Below are positions 1 to 12,039 of a DNA stretch of 64,000 nucleotides, piece after piece; positions within the stretch are counted from its first letter, which is position 1; each line of letters begins with the position of its first letter. The translations under genes were made by a program, and so were the position numbers. The stretch lies in contig CP136069.1 of assembly GCA_032622095.1 (NCBI GenBank), forward strand, positions 2,327,462-2,391,461, in the 5' to 3' direction. This stretch comes from Siphonodentalium dalli. Taxonomy: Eukaryota > Mollusca > Scaphopoda > Gadilida > Siphonodentaliidae. Under the pieces are notes generated by a model, which had not been told where the DNA came from, searched no databases, and was given only the letters and a program-made list of their open reading frames with translations.

Positions 1-23
1 TCTTATACAGTTGTCCAAAAACT

Positions 24-207
24 AAGTCAACTCGTACCCTGAGTCACTTTGAGTTTATCATATTATTTTATGGACATTAACATAGTCAACTCGTGGAGTG
101 ATGTGACTACAGTTTACCAAGACCAAGTCAACTCGTACCCTGATTTTACAATGTCATACACAAAGTCATTTCAATGACTTTGATATACTGAGTCATCTCG
201 AACCCTG
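24..207. repeat. degenerate 18-bp motif repeats
   Basis: The motif AGTCAACTCGTACCCTGA or part of it occurs at about 25-42, 84-95, 125-142 and 190-207, with spacing of about 40-65 bp. It is an interspersed short motif array without coding potential. The rest of the first 350 bases holds nothing else recognisable. Confidence 0.5.
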
Positions 208-478
208 CGCTCGGGTATACAATCGATATGAAACGAGGACTACTGTCAGGAAAGGTATTTATCAGTTAATTAAATTTTAATTAGAATTTCTTATCACATC
301 ACCGGGACAATTTTTAGGTGCTATTTTTAGGAAAAAAAATCACACATCAAACTTTGGAGCATACCAAGAAGGAGAACTGTTACGTTGTTGTCACCCTCAA
401 TCACGAGAAAATTCAATTTAGATTTCACCATGGATATTTAATTACGATCAAAATAAACGACTTTAAACTCCTTTGTAG

Positions 479-769
479 GCAAATATTTACATAGTGCACT
501 CAAAGGCTCCAAAATATCTCTCTGAACACTTTACCACAGTTAGCTCTTACTGTAGCTATGAATTAAGATCAGGGCAACAAAAAATCACAATCCCTCATGT
601 AGGTCCTTTTGGCTCGGACAGTTTCTGTTATACAGGAATAGTACTCTGGAATGATTTTTCTAACCAAATTGATCCCAAAGGTAACAACACATTATGGACC
701 AAGGCCATTCAATCAGAGTATTTTAATAGATATAAAAAATCTGAAAGTTCTATCTATAAGTACTATTAA
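479..769 (+). pseudogene. C-terminal remnant of a non-LTR retrotransposon ORF2
   Basis: The open frame gives about 91 residues ending in a stop at 767-769. It has the look of the region after the reverse-transcriptase catalytic core in LINE polyproteins: 'KAPKYLSEHF', then 'YELRSGQQKITIPHVGPFG', then 'FCYTGIVLWNDF'. In many LINEs the matching region reads Tyr-Leu-Ser, then Thr-Arg plus a basic stretch, then Phe-x-x-x-Gly-x-x-Leu-Trp-Asn. The frame is closed by a stop just upstream (476-478) and no catalytic motif is present, so this is a 5'-truncated dead copy. The downstream sequence to the (ATCTT)n tail at about 1598 is a plausible 3' UTR. The LINE clade cannot be assigned from this fragment. 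Confidence 0.6.
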
Positions 770-1600
770 CAAAGTAGGCGATTGTGTAGTTTCATCATGC
801 ACTTAGGAGAGTTTGCTTTGTATATAACTTTGATTTAATGTCTAGAGTGTGGGTAGCCTTTGACTGTGGTGTCGTAGTACGTGATCGAACGGTGTCATCC
901 AGGTCGAAGGGAATAACATCACCTTACTGTCCATGGTACACTACGATAAGTTGGTGCTAGCCTTATAATCACCACATAACCACTGAACCTACACAATAGT
1001 CAAAGACACCCTCTCACCTATTTTAATCGATATATCTCCATATTTTTTAACTCTCGTGGAAAATATGTGCCGTTCAGCTCACTGTCATCTATCGTGACTT
1101 TAATTTCAACTGACCGTTTACATCTCATTGGTTAACTATAACATTATATATTTTAAAACCATAGTTTGTGATGGTAGGAAGCGTACGGGTGTGTTCCGGT
1201 CTCTCATGTGGCCTGAATCCATTGGGGACCATAATGGAAATAAATGGTCTTAGGACTGTTTTCTTATGCTATCCCCGCTGGTTTTTGGTCACCTGTTAGT
1301 GCCGGACAACTCCTTTACAGGCTCATAATCCTATATAAACGCCATACTCATGCTGGGCATTGGTCAGCTACGGTGGTGGTGATGTACCACATGGTACAAC
1401 ACATCCTTCCGTAGATGACCAATGTCCAGTAATAACTCAAATAATTTCTATATCTTTACAATCTGTGTTAATCTGTCACTTGTTACATGTATATCACATA
1501 TATACCATGTATTCCTGTTTTTTTATCTATACATGTAGGTTGTCCTACACAAATGTGTGTCTTAAAGACCATTAAAACGTATCTTATCTTATCTTATAGC
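770..1600 (+). mobile_element. probable LINE 3' UTR with short tandem tail
   Basis: There is no gene here. The segment follows the retrotransposon frame and ends in three copies of ATCTT at 1581-1598, the kind of short tandem tail seen at the 3' end of several LINE clades. No flanking target duplication was identified, so the boundaries are uncertain. Confidence 0.4.
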
Positions 1601-1682
1601 CCGTCTTTGTTACACTAAATCCTGTTCGGTGATTGGTCAACTGCCAATTGGGTGACCCGTTTCATACCCCAATTAGTCCAGT

Positions 1683-3925
1683 GCATTTATGGTTTCACCT
1701 CAAAATAATTGCAACACAAAGTTTCTCAGTGGGAATAAGTACTTTAACCCATCACAAATAATATACTAAAAATCAACAAGAATCAAGAAATGCGAAATTG
1801 ATGAATTTTGTGAAATAAATTTGTCAAAATTTGGTAAAATACTCATTTTATAGCTTTTTAAGGATGTTTATAAAAAACTTCCTTTCACATGTCCTTCCAT
1901 TTATATATCCATTCTGTAGAGTGCACAACCCTGATTACAGAACAGAAAACCTTTCCTAGATACGTTCAGTATTTTTTGAGTTATGTGCCTCCAAAATTTG
2001 GAGTTTGTCTAAATTTCTCAAAATTAGTTAAAATCCATTTTTTATGGTCTTGTATTTTAAAAAATAAAGAAAAATGAAGGGATTCCTTGTTGTTTTAGTC
2101 ATTTCCTCTCTAGGTTGTGCTCAAAATATGATTTCTTTATGCATCTATGATTGAGAGGACAAAAATATTCTTAAACAAAATGTGTGTTCCACCATTGTAT
2201 GGACAGCCAAATTTGCCTGTGGTCCAGAACCGGCGTGATGAAATAGCATATTTGATGTCATACAAATCAATAATTATATATCCATAATCCCTGTCTTTCT
2301 CATAATCACTTAAGTATACATCGTTAAACACATGGTAAAGGAATTTCCCAAATCATGGTGTAGAAAATCAGATTATGGCCCTATTAATCTTTAGAATTGA
2401 CTCATCTAAAAATGTCATTTTGGGGCGTTTTTTGTTCAATTTTAAAGGTTTTTGTGTATAAATTGTAAAAACAATGTATGTTTAATGTGCAAAATCATTT
2501 GAACTTTCCTCCTGAAACACTTTAGTGTTGAAATAAATGCCTTATGTTGGATATGTCAATGAATGTCACTGAATTTCACTAATTTTTCTGGAAACTGATG
2601 CCAAATTTGAATATGTGAAAAATGGGGTAGGGGAAACCATATTGACAAAATCTAGAAAATATGGACCTTGATGCATAAAACTTTAACATCACCAGCTCCT
2701 ACAAACCTTATTCTTTCATACAGAGTAAACTGCTTCCTGTTTTGATGTTCATATTTAGAGCTACGATCCTTTTTGTTGTAACTCAAAAGCGAAATGGCGA
2801 ATCATTATTTCGGGCTGGTTCTATATAACATGCTGATAAAAGTTCTAAATCAACATCTAATAATAATTAAAGTACTAAACTGTTTACCATGCAAGAATAA
2901 TCTGCACAAACTGGAATAAAACAACCCTTTTTATCCAATGACTAGAATATGGTGACAAGATCATAGCCTTTGTGATTTCATCTACCCCATTATCAACATT
3001 CAAATTTGGAGTCAGTTTCTTGAAAAATATGTGAAATCCAGTGACTGTTGATTGGCATAACCAATGTAATCATATTTTTCCCAACACTAAGTGTTTTAGG
3101 AGGAATGTTCAAATGATTTTACACATTAAACACTAATTGTATTCATTGTTGTTTACTATTTGTGCACCAAAAAACTTTAAAATGGACAATAACACCACAA
3201 AACAGTCCAAAATGGCATTTTTGGAAAACAGTCAATACAATGGATTCATAGGGCCATAAGTTGATTATGGCACATATATGTTGAGCAATTCCAGCACAGT
3301 GTATTTAACCTAGTATACTAAGAGGTTATGAGAAATACAGGGCATATGGATATCAATTTATTGAGTTGTATGACCTCAAATATGGTATTTCATCACACCA
3401 GTTCTGTGTCATAAGGCAAATTTGGCTAAGTCCATACAATGGAACACACATTTTGTTTAAGAATATTTTTGTCATCAAGATCATTGATGCATAAAGAAAT
3501 CATTTTTTGTGAACGATATAGTGAGGCAACTAATACAACAGTAAGATATCCCTTCATTGTTCTCTAGTTTTTAAAATACTAGACCCTAAATTATGGATTT
3601 TAGCTAATTCTTCAGAAATTGAGGCTCCGAAATTAGACAAACTCCCAATTTTGGAGGCACATAACTAAAAAAATTCTCCACGTATCTGGAAAATGTTTTC
3701 TGTTCTGTAATCAGGATTGTGTACTCAACAAACGGATCTACACATGTGAAAAGAAGTTTTTTATAAACATCCTTGAAAAGCTATAAAATTTTACCAAATT
3801 TTACTAAATTTATTTCACAAAATTTATCAATTTCGCCTTTCTTGATCCTTTTTGATTTGTATTATGTTGTTTATAATTGGTTAATAGACTTATTCCAGCT
3901 AAGAAACATTGTGTTGCAATTAGTT
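1683..3925. repeat. long imperfect inverted repeat (arms about 0.9-1 kb)
   Basis: Left arm about 1683-2640 matches the reverse complement of about 2985-3925. Anchor pairs: AACCCTGATTACAGAACAG (1929-1947) against its inverse near 3705; GTGCCTCCAAAATTTGGAG (1985-2003) against the inverse near 3650; the 'TTTGCCTGTGG' block near 2212 against 3415; and the CCTGAAACACTTAGTGTT-type block near 2515 against 3085. The arms have diverged, with many substitutions and small indels, so the structure is old. Confidence 0.75.
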
Positions 3926-3987
3926 TGAGGATTGCATGGCACTTTATTCTCATAAATGCACTGAACTAATAGGCACGAAGATCCTAT

Positions 3988-4395
3988 ATGAACATGGGAG
4001 GGAAAGATGTTATGAGTTATGTATTCAAGCGAACATCCCAAGCAATAATAATGAGTGCTCCGTCTCTCAAGATCGACAACGACGTTGTACACATCGACCC
4101 ACAACTCTTGTTTCAGAGGCTTATCACTGTTGCCAAAGCGCCGACCAGAGGTGATGTAACCTGCTGTATCAGACTTTTAGGTAGAAATGGATTTCATTTA
4201 CATACACTATCACCAAGTGCAGTGTTGGAAGGGGCTTAATTTTGAACCAACTGATTGGGGATGGCAGGTTAAGGATGGGCGGCTTAATCCTATCAAATGT
4301 GAGGAACCACCAGCTCCAATTCGTTGTAAATGTAAAACGGACTGCAAAAGCAATAGGTGCACATGCCTTATCAGAAAATCAGAACGATCTATCCA
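3988..4395 (+). pseudogene. remnant of a multi-copy invertebrate CXC-motif protein
   Basis: Two frames must be combined. The first (from 3988) gives about 83 residues with 'VFKRTSQAIIMSAPSLK' and 'VHIDPQLLFQRLITVAKA'. The second (from 4187) gives 'YHQVQCWKGLNFEPTDWGW', 'KDGRLNPI', a 'PPAP' linker and a Cys-rich tail 'RCKCKTDCKSNRCTC'. That order (DWGW block, Pro-rich linker, then CXCXXXC-type cysteines resembling a tesmin/TSO1 half-motif) is recalled from large, unnamed, multi-copy proteins of cnidarians and molluscs. Their function is unknown to me. A frameshift, a missing middle and loss after the first cysteines make this copy non-functional. It sits inside the foldback element, so it probably moved as part of a transposon. 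Confidence 0.55.
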
Positions 4396-5164
4396 GACTT
4401 ATTATTTTTTCAAAATTCTATATATTTTTAATGAATTTCTCTATTTTTTCTCTTTTTTCACTATTTTGCCACAAGATATGGACAACTTAGTGTCATTGAT
4501 ACCTCAACCTGGCCTAAAATTGATGGAAAATCCCATATATAACTGACGGACAACAGTCCAAGTCCAACTATGGCAATTTTCTAATGCATAAACATGTAAT
4601 GTGAAATTCCATTTTTCTCTGATTCCATTTTTACATCTTTCACCCTAAATTATTTTGATTATTTTGATTATTTGCTTGTAGTAACAACATGAAAAAACCC
4701 CACAATTGTGGATATAACTATATAACAATAGTTCCAAGCCCAGTTATGACAATTTTGCAACTGCATCAGGAGTTATTGTAGACTTCCAGTTTTCACTGAA
4801 TTTTGGCAAATTTTTGACCCAAATTTTTCAAATTTAATCAATATTTATAGAATAAAATGATACAAAATCTTGGATACAACTGTACCACAGTTTATCATTG
4901 TGAAAATATAACAATTGTATGTTTACATCAAGAGTTATTAACAAAAAATGTTAATCTCCATTTTTCACCAAATTTTCATCATTTTCGCCACTTTTTGCCT
5001 CAAAAAGGCCATTTTGCATGTTCAGATTTTTGTTGATTTTTAGCTGAGTATACTCTATGATGCTCCCAACCAAAATAAAACATAAACTTTTGTGTTGCAA
5101 TTATTTTGAGGTTCAGCCCTATTTTCTCATAAATGCACTGGACTAAATAACACAGACCGTAACA

Positions 5165-5600
5165 CGAACATGACATCATAATTTGTTGACCTAATCTGGC
5201 CTAAATCACTGAAAGCGATCAGCAGAATAATTTGTTGTGCTTTTAAAAGTTCAGCCGAATTGCATATGAAGCCATTTATTTATATCAATTAGTTGCTAAT
5301 TTAAGTGCTTGTAAATCTTATATTGGGCTGAATTAATGTGCTGTGTAGGCTAGTCTCATATTCTTGGCATATTTTGTGATAATAAATAAATTAGAATACA
5401 TTCGTATTTGTTATGGGAATAAATCATCAAAAAGAAATGAATGTAGTGGGTGTTATTGGATACAGCGCTGTAGCGTTGGCAGACAAATTTAGTGAAAACT
5501 GCCCAAGCGACCACAATAAAAAGTAAAATAGGTTTTGTAAAAATTGGTCTGGAACCCTGAATACATCTTTAATTAATTAATTAATGTTAACCTTCTGATT
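5165..5600. other. non-coding, nothing recognised
   Basis: AT-rich sequence between the foldback element and the first STIL-like exon. A short AATT/TTAA-rich run lies at about 5570-5585, just before the polypyrimidine tract of the next exon. Confidence 0.5.
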
Positions 5601-5604
5601 ACAG

Positions 5605-6318
5605 TTTACCAGAATCCAGCCAATGGTTCCTGACGTCTCACTAATAATGAATGACACAAACCCAATTCCGAAAAAAATCTGGTCCGTCAGCTCCCAACAC
5701 TGCTCCGAAAACCATGAATTGCAGTGGATTCGTGTGACCAAGTACAAAGCGACCTGCTACAATCTCTGCACAGCATCAGAATATGAGGCCGCCGCAACCT
5801 GGAATGACTGGTTCTCAGTCTCAACATGGAACTACTGGTTCCCAGGGGTATCCACAGCGTCCGTATAATAATGTGAATCCAGTGTCTCTCAAGGATATCT
5901 GGTTAATAGCCAGACGCCATCTTCAACTAATGTTCTCAGACAGATTGTTCCGTTAATGCAGCAAAAATGTGTGCCAAATGGCTATAATCAAACTAATAAA
6001 TCTCGGACTATGTTCAATCAATCTCAACATCATCTAATCAACATATGGGCGTGGCTTCACAGCAGAATCACCCTATGAGAGTGGGTGACTGGTCAACATA
6101 TGGGCATGCATGGCCCCACAACAGATGGGTATGGTTGCTCAACAAAATCAGATGATTAGCGGAGCTTCATAAATGATTGACGGTTCTATGCCCGGGGGCA
6201 GCACTCTTCCTCGTACCTTTGTGATAAATCAGCCAATCGGTTCACAAAGATTGACTGGACCTCAGTTAAACTATGTTACTCAGAACACTTTTTCAGTTTC
6301 AGGCCGCTAATTCAGCAG
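5605..6318 (+). pseudogene. STIL: STIL-like Gln/Pro-rich exon relic
   Basis: An acceptor (CTTCTGATTACAG) precedes 5605 and a donor (CAG then GTTAGTAT) follows 6318. All three forward frames are interrupted, but each holds a low-complexity Ser/Pro/Gln/Asn-rich stretch that continues the previous one after a single-base shift. Examples are 'KRPATISAQHQNMRPPQPGM', 'HGTTGSQGYPQRPYNNVNPV', 'QMGMVAQQNQMISGAS' and 'STLPRTFVINQPIGSQ'. The composition fits the disordered central-to-C-terminal half of STIL, a centriole-duplication scaffold that binds PLK4 and SAS-6. Assignment of this exon rests mainly on its position upstream of the better-matched exons at 13.0 and 21.8 kb. At least three frameshifts or stops point to a pseudogene or to uncorrected read errors. 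Confidence 0.5.
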
Positions 6319-6400
6319 GTTAGTATATAATATCTCTGAATGATCTGTGCCGAATTTGGCCGCTAGTTCAGCAGGGCAGTATGTAACATGTCTTAATCGG
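6301..6400 (+). repeat. tandem copy of an exon 3' end and its splice donor
   Basis: GGCCGCTAATTCAGCAGGTTAG (read in two parts, 6302-6323) is repeated about 57 bp later as GGCCGCTAGTTCAGCAGGGCAG (6358-6379). In the second copy the donor GT has become GC. The copied piece contains the last bases of the STIL-like exon and its 5' splice site. Confidence 0.75.
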
Positions 6401-6772
6401 TATGATATATTTAAACGGACATAGCCTATTTGAACCTTCAAGTGATCCTTGATTCTCCTAGGTGGCACATGATTTAATTATGTTAACTGGTTCAGTGCTG
6501 AAAGCCCATATTAGGACCCTATGTAAGAGTGCTGGAAGCCCAGATATGGGCTTTGGCAATGACACTGTCTTGTTTAGTCAACTCTTGTTTAATTTAATCA
6601 TTTAAATAGCGTTTGTCAGGTAATATTTCAGAAATATTGTTACATATATAATTAAAATGGGACATTGTGAAGTTTGAATGGATGCCAACCAATAAAATTA
6701 TCAGAAAAGGTACTTATATCGCAAAAAGTTTGAGAAAAATTACAAATGTTTTGCCCTAAAGGGCGGCCGACA

Positions 6773-7110
6773 ACCAAGCTCATGACCATAACCTAATCAG
6801 ACATCCAGGCTCATATTGATAACCTACTTTGACAAACAGACAACCAGACTCATAAACATAGCCTAATGAGACATCCAAGCCCATAACCATTGCCTAATGA
6901 GACATCCAGACTCATAATCATTGCCTAATGAGACATCCAGACCCATCACCATAGTCTAATGAGACACCAAGGCTCATAACCATAGCCTAATGGCTAATGA
7001 GACATCCAGGCCCATAGGCATAGCCTAATGAGACATCCATACTCATAACCATAGCCTATTGAGACATCCAAGCTCATAACCACAGCCCAGAGAGACATCC
7101 AGGCTCATAA
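6773..7110. repeat. about 32-bp minisatellite, about 10 copies
   Basis: The unit is roughly GACATCCAGGCTCATAACC followed by ATAGCCTAATGA. Copies differ by a few substitutions, and one has an internal duplication of TGGCTAATGAGA. It lies in an intron of the STIL-like gene. Confidence 0.9.
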
Positions 7111-7493
7111 CATAATCACAAATGCATAATATATGGGGGTTAAATTTGAGAAAAGAGTGCAAATTATCAACTCCGAGCATAAAATTCAATAATTTTCTGT
7201 TTGTTGAAATATATATACGCGTTTTATTACGTGTGTATAGGCTATTTAGCAGCGAACCAGTTAATGTTGTTATGGCAACGTAACAAGAATTTCAGAAGTT
7301 TGTGATATTAAAATCATTGCAAAACAACGAATGTTGATTGGAAAAGCTGAGAATAATATCACTTTTGTTTGTATTTGGGCATGTAATAAATATAGAGACT
7401 GTATACTCCCTCTAGTCCAGAGAAAAAATACCTACAGTTTGTTCATTGTATTCAATTAAATTTCAATGTATCAGAATGTATTGATTGAAATAG

Positions 7494-7909
7494 TGTGTCT
7501 GACATTTGCAGAATGAGGTCCGCAGAGGGGTAATTTAGTCATGCTATCCCGCACGGTGGGCTCGTATCACCAAATTCACCCTCTGCTAACCTCATCTGCT
7601 TAGGCGTCAACTGATATGGGAGACCAAGGATCAGATTGAAGTTCCCCAGTTTAAGGTTGCTGATTTTCACCCATTAGTCACCTCGATTAAGCAATTTATC
7701 TTCTGCAATTTATGTGATATAGAAACTGAATAGAAGGGAAAAAGTAACCAAAAATAATATTAATTTGAGACTAGAGATACTTTTCAGTAGATGAGCCTGA
7801 AGCAGAATGATGTCCCTATAGCGTGAATTTAGTTATGCTAGCCCGCTGTGTGGGATAGCGTCACTAAATTCACCCTCTGGGTACCTCATTCTGCAAATGT
7901 CAGGCACTA
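7494..7909. mobile_element. family E palindromic MITE (copy 1)
   Basis: Inverted ends: CATTTGCAGAATGAGGTC at 7502-7519 and its inverse near 7888-7905. Inside, each half is itself a hairpin built from GGGTGAATTTAGTGATGC and its inverse. The same family recurs at 43.3, 46.0, 52.4 and 59.7 kb. Confidence 0.75.
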
Positions 7910-7957
7910 TTTGCCCAGATCACCAATAGGTTACTCACGCATCCACTACACTTTCAG

Positions 7958-8139
7958 ATGAATATAAACGATCTCAGCTATTAACAGCACTGATGGTGAC
8001 ATCCAGCCCCGGCTCATCAGGATTCATCACAACCACAAACTCCACCCACAGAACAGCTGGCCCACGATATCTCTTCTGAATTACTGACACCCTTCAAAGA
8101 AACAGCTAATCTTCGCGATAACATCCACTCATTTATCAA
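7958..8139 (+). pseudogene. STIL: STIL-like short exon relic
   Basis: It is bounded by CTTTCAG before 7958 and by the donor GTGAGTT from 8140. The first third reads 'EYKRSQLLTALMVTSSPGSS'. After a one-base shift the rest reads 'SQPQTPPTEQLAHDISSELL' followed by 'TPFKETANLRDNIHSFIK', which runs open into the donor. The helical, charged second part would suit the coiled-coil region of STIL, but I cannot place it by residue. The frameshift agrees with the disabled state of the neighbouring exons. Identification depends on context. Confidence 0.45.
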
Positions 8140-8260
8140 GTGAGTTCATGTGTTAGTAACCCACAGGGAGCCTCACACAGATGGAAGCATGCACTACAGA
8201 GTGTCGTCTGCTCCAGTCTATATGAGGCTCTCTATGTGTAGATATTTATCAAGTGAGTTC
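8125..8260 (+). repeat. exon end plus donor duplicated around hairpin H1
   Basis: ATTTATCAAGTGAGTTC, the exon end and donor at 8131-8147, is repeated at 8244-8260. The hairpin element H1 (8158-8239) lies between the two copies. The same exon-end/donor string with the same hairpin is amplified again at 13.4-13.7 kb. Confidence 0.8.
8158..8239. mobile_element. hairpin element H, copy 1
   Basis: About 82 bp with imperfect inverted ends: AACCCACAGGGAGCCTCACA at one end and the inverse of AACCCATAGAGAGCCCCACA at the other, with GGAAGCATGCACTACAGAGT in the loop side. At least 15 copies occur in the window. Confidence 0.8.
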
Positions 8261-8398
8261 GTACTTATAAATAATATTTTCTCAACAATCATTCAATTTC
8301 TACTAAATAAATAATATCTACTAATATAATATTTAGCAAATCATTCGATAATAAGCCCAAGTTTGGAATGCATTAATAAATCGATAAAGTCAAGGAAT

Positions 8399-9145
8399 CA
8401 TAATAGAAGAGGTGCCACGATTATTGATTTTGATAATCGATAATTGGTCGTCAATAATTGATTAATCGTATCTAATATCAATAACAGTGGAAGTATTCCG
8501 TAATATGGCCAATTGTCTGGGTGTTGGTTAAAAAACTTGTTTGTTGTAATTTTTACGTTAATAATGTGCACCATAAACCACCGGTAATGACTAATGAGCA
8601 CAATGTATTCAATACCAGCACATTTCTCGGCGATTGTGAGTTCATTAGAACGAACGTAGCCATTAACTTCAGTGTTATGAATAGCCAAACATACAAACAA
8701 TATAAAAGTAGGAATGCATGACGGACCGCCGATAGTTCCTAAAAAAAGGAATCTAATGTTACGGAAACTTGAAGTTTCAGCAAACTTCCAGAGTGTGGAT
8801 GACAATCACAAAGGTGCCCCAGAAATTTCAGGACTGAGAAAAAGTTAAGTAATTGATAATAGTGAGTTTCATTCAGCAGTCACCATCGATAAGTGATAGC
8901 CTGTACTAGTAACATCTAAGTATATTCATGTTGTCGGAATCTCTTTGATGCACGATCAAAGGTTGTTAAGCCTTCGGTTGTAGATTAAACTGTGTAAAAC
9001 AAACACGGTATTCAATAATACCCGGTACTTTCCGACGTCCGAAATAAATAACGGAGATTAATCAACGACGGAAATGGTAATCGATTATCGGCTTTATCAA
9101 CGGTTCATCGATTATACGATTAATCATGGCACCCCTACATAATAG
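8399..9145. mobile_element. hAT-type MITE with 8-bp target duplication
   Basis: The element spans 8407-9137 and is flanked by perfect direct repeats CATAATAG at 8399-8406 and 9138-9145. The inverted ends read AAGAGGTGCCACGATTATTG and, from the other side, TAGGGGTGCCATGATTAATCG (read in part). An 8-bp target duplication with GGTGCCA-type ends is characteristic of hAT elements. No transposase is encoded. A 44-residue open stretch on the + strand (8719-8846, containing 'GPPIVPKKRNLMLRKLEV') is not recognised. Confidence 0.85.
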
Positions 9146-10900
9146 CTTTTAATTTTAACAAATTTGATGAGTTGCGTAATGTATGTTTTTTGTCATTTGG
9201 CACTGCATAAATTTGATATAGCAAGGTACCTGTATATTTGATATAGGAAGGTACCTGTATATTTTGCATTGAAAACATCAGGTTAAATCCTCATTTACAT
9301 AAATATATAACATCCCATGCTTATTCCGGCCAATCGGCTTCATAATCCTGGTCGAGCCATATGTAAATGAGAGCTCAAAAAAAAAGAAATATTTCAGAAT
9401 TACTCACTAATTTAGTTATAAAATAGATAATGATGTATTGTTGATCGTTATGCATAGATAAATTATCAGCCGACAAGTCAGCATTGAGCACAAGATATTT
9501 TAGTTGATTGTTTATCGATTTTTAAAAAGTTGGATAGATTTTCGAAAAAATAGGATGGCAACATTGTTTGAGCAGAATCAACCTGGATATTTGACGTCTT
9601 GGGAGACAATATTCAGTGGTCAAATATGTATTAAATGCTATGGATAGAAATGGAATTATGGGGCGTTTATGGTATTAATTGAAAGTGGAATCCTTGGCCG
9701 ACACACCCGTGGCAACATCCATGCCATTGTTCGGATAAATAGGCTAAATTTGTCAGATTTCGAAATGATTGTAAATCAGGAGAATTCTATCGTTCCCCTT
9801 GTCTCTAGTATTCTACCACTGACATAAATGGTCTAACAGCGAACACGAGGTGGTTCCTCATTCGTCCACAAATATGACTGCAGTTGATTGCATGAATGCA
9901 GTTGAGTACTGAGGTAACACCGGTGGTCAACCTTGTTAAGGAGGGTTGATTAATTAGAGCATAGCTGTACACGCTTGTTTATATAAACAGGCTGCCAGCA
10001 TCTGGCCTCAGTGTCACTTGATTTCTTATAAAAATTAATTGATCAGCGATATCGTCAGGGCATGTTGGGAATGTCTGCATAAGACGTTCATGTACTACAG
10101 CATTCTCATTCCAAATTAGCATGTAAGCATAGTATCGTCTCGTGGTTTACTAATAAAACATTCAAACGTACCTCATCAATATACGAGATTTGAATATGAG
10201 ACTTAATTTTGAGGATAGTATTCTCAGAGTAAGATATAATGAATATGAAGGGAGGAGAAACTTCCGTAAATAAACGAAACAGTAGCAACTGCATTCAACA
10301 TCAAAGCATTTTAATTTTTTTACACGCATGCACAGTGTCGGTTCTACAACTTAAGCTGGTTAAAGTGACAGTATATTATATCTAATATTGTCACAAAACA
10401 TTCAAGACAACAACATTCACAAATCAACCCATCTAGGCTATTTACGTAATATGTGTCTGATTAAAGGCTGCCATGTGTATTGAGTATGTAATACGGGTGA
10501 TAGGAGGTGGTATTTGAACTTGACATAAGACACGCTTTCAAACGACAATCACATGTGATTTATCATTAACGCCTGAAATTGAAGACTATGATCGTCGTTA
10601 TTTAATGTGTAGGAGGTTGGTTATAACAATGTCGTTGGAGAAAAGTGCTGGGGAATTCTTTGGAGAATGGGGCCGTGTTTCAGTTGGCCGTCGATTTGAT
10701 AAGAGGATTGTATATGTTCTCAAACTTGTGGAACTAGAAGGTTGTTTCAAACTAGTTCGATGTGATCCCCATGCATGCAATAACTGGTCAATATTTAATG
10801 AAAGCTTGATTATGCTTTAAGTAAATGTTTAGATATACACATTTGAAATAAGGATGCCATTCTTTGGCTGAGATTTTTATTTTATTTTATGCTTGAATAT
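9146..10900. other. non-coding intronic stretch
   Basis: No gene is recognised. A relic of the family F terminal repeat (TTGATTAATTAGAGCATAGC then TGTA) lies at about 9946-9970. A short tandem duplication ATATAGCAAGGTACCTGTAT / ATATAGGAAGGTACCTGTAT is seen at about 9215-9260. Confidence 0.5.
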
Positions 10901-11068
10901 TATAATGAATTGTCATTTTTTAAATCCTAAGCATGATGTCCGAAAGTTTATACACATAACTTCCTGTATTTGTTGGTTCCTGGAAATCCATGTACAAAAT
11001 TGAGTCCAAAAGTTTATACACATAACTGTTCCTGTATTCGCAGATTCATGTAAATCCATGTACGTAAT

Positions 11069-12037
11069 TACAGTAAAACCTCTCCAAACCAAACACCATT
11101 CGGACCAGCCCTTCTGTTCGGTTTAAAAAGGTGTTCGGTTTATAGAAAATCGTACTACGGTCGGAATGTATTGACGTCACTACTAAGACTAAGAGTTGTC
11201 GAATCACAACCAACTCATTATTGATTAATTAAACTGTATTGAATAAATTACCAACTAAAATATAAATAACAATAGATAAAATAAATATAATAAGAATTAG
11301 AAACATGGTCTATTAAGATATAATACATGTATAGATAAGGCAGGAAACTTGGAAAAGATAAATTTTATGGTGATTTTTTAAAATTTCGCTAAAAATTTCA
11401 CATCATTAGTAGAGTAGTTTATTTAATATTCGTACCAATTTGCGGTGTTTTGTTCGGCGAACGCTTTGAACTGGATTATAACGGCAGCTGTCTGATTAAA
11501 TAACTATATGCTTATTTAACACTTTGAGTGAACAAAGGTGACTTCACAGTTAATACCGTGCTGACACTATGTTTTTACATCAATCACTGAGATGAATTGG
11601 ACTTTTTACGACCACTGTCCAAACTCAACACTAATTAGCTAAAAGTACACGATGGTAGTCTATTGTCACCACTAAAGTTTTAATCAACCTGTCACAATGA
11701 ATGAGCCATCACGACCACTCAGAGTTGAATGTATAGACCAGAAATTTAAACTTATAAAGGATCCCCAGTCTAGAGCCAAAACGAGCTCAGCATCAAGTAT
11801 GTCAAATCTACCGCACGTGCGTTCGGCTGGTAACGCTTTCCACATTTGGATGTCGGAGGTAATAATTAATGTATTCATTCACTTTTGGAATATAAAAGCC
11901 ATCCGATGTTCGGAATAGAGAGTTTCCGGTTTACATAGGTAATTTTTAGTGAGAATGCACTTTTGGGTCCAGACAATTTGTTCGGTATGGAGAGGGATTC
12001 GGTTTATAAAGCTCCGATTTGGAGAGGTTTTACTGTA
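11069..12037. mobile_element. pogo/Tc1-mariner-type non-autonomous element, copy 1
   Basis: Bases 11071-12035 have inverted ends CAGTAAAACCTCTCCAAA and TTTGGAGAGGTTTTACTG, flanked by TA on both sides. CAGTAAAACCTC-type ends with TA duplication fit pogo-like members of the Tc1-mariner superfamily. The short open frame at 11697-11918 shows no DDE-transposase motif that I can recognise. The flanking DNA has about three copies of a block containing TCCGAAAGTTTATACACATA. Confidence 0.85.
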
Positions 12038-12039
12038 TG

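Larger units (their letters stand above)
1625..5160. mobile_element. large foldback/TIR element carrying a broken CXC-domain gene
   Basis: A motif combining a GTGCATTTATG-like block with CTCAAAATAATTGCAACACA occurs at about 1680-1722 and returns inverted at about 3900-3960 and 5085-5140. The interior contains a 2.2-kb imperfect palindrome (1683-3925), then a decayed reading frame (3988-4395), then non-coding AT-rich sequence. This layout suggests a composite DNA transposon, or an element inserted beside an inverted duplicate of itself. No transposase motif was found. Confidence 0.5.

Noticed and set aside
1360-2077. short open frames of 60-70 codons
   Set aside because: They lie in the LINE tail and the foldback arm, with no motif and no conservation between the two palindrome arms.
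8398-8805. 135-codon minus-strand open frame
   Set aside because: It lies inside the hAT MITE, starts in the element and ends at its TIR. No transposase or host motif is seen.
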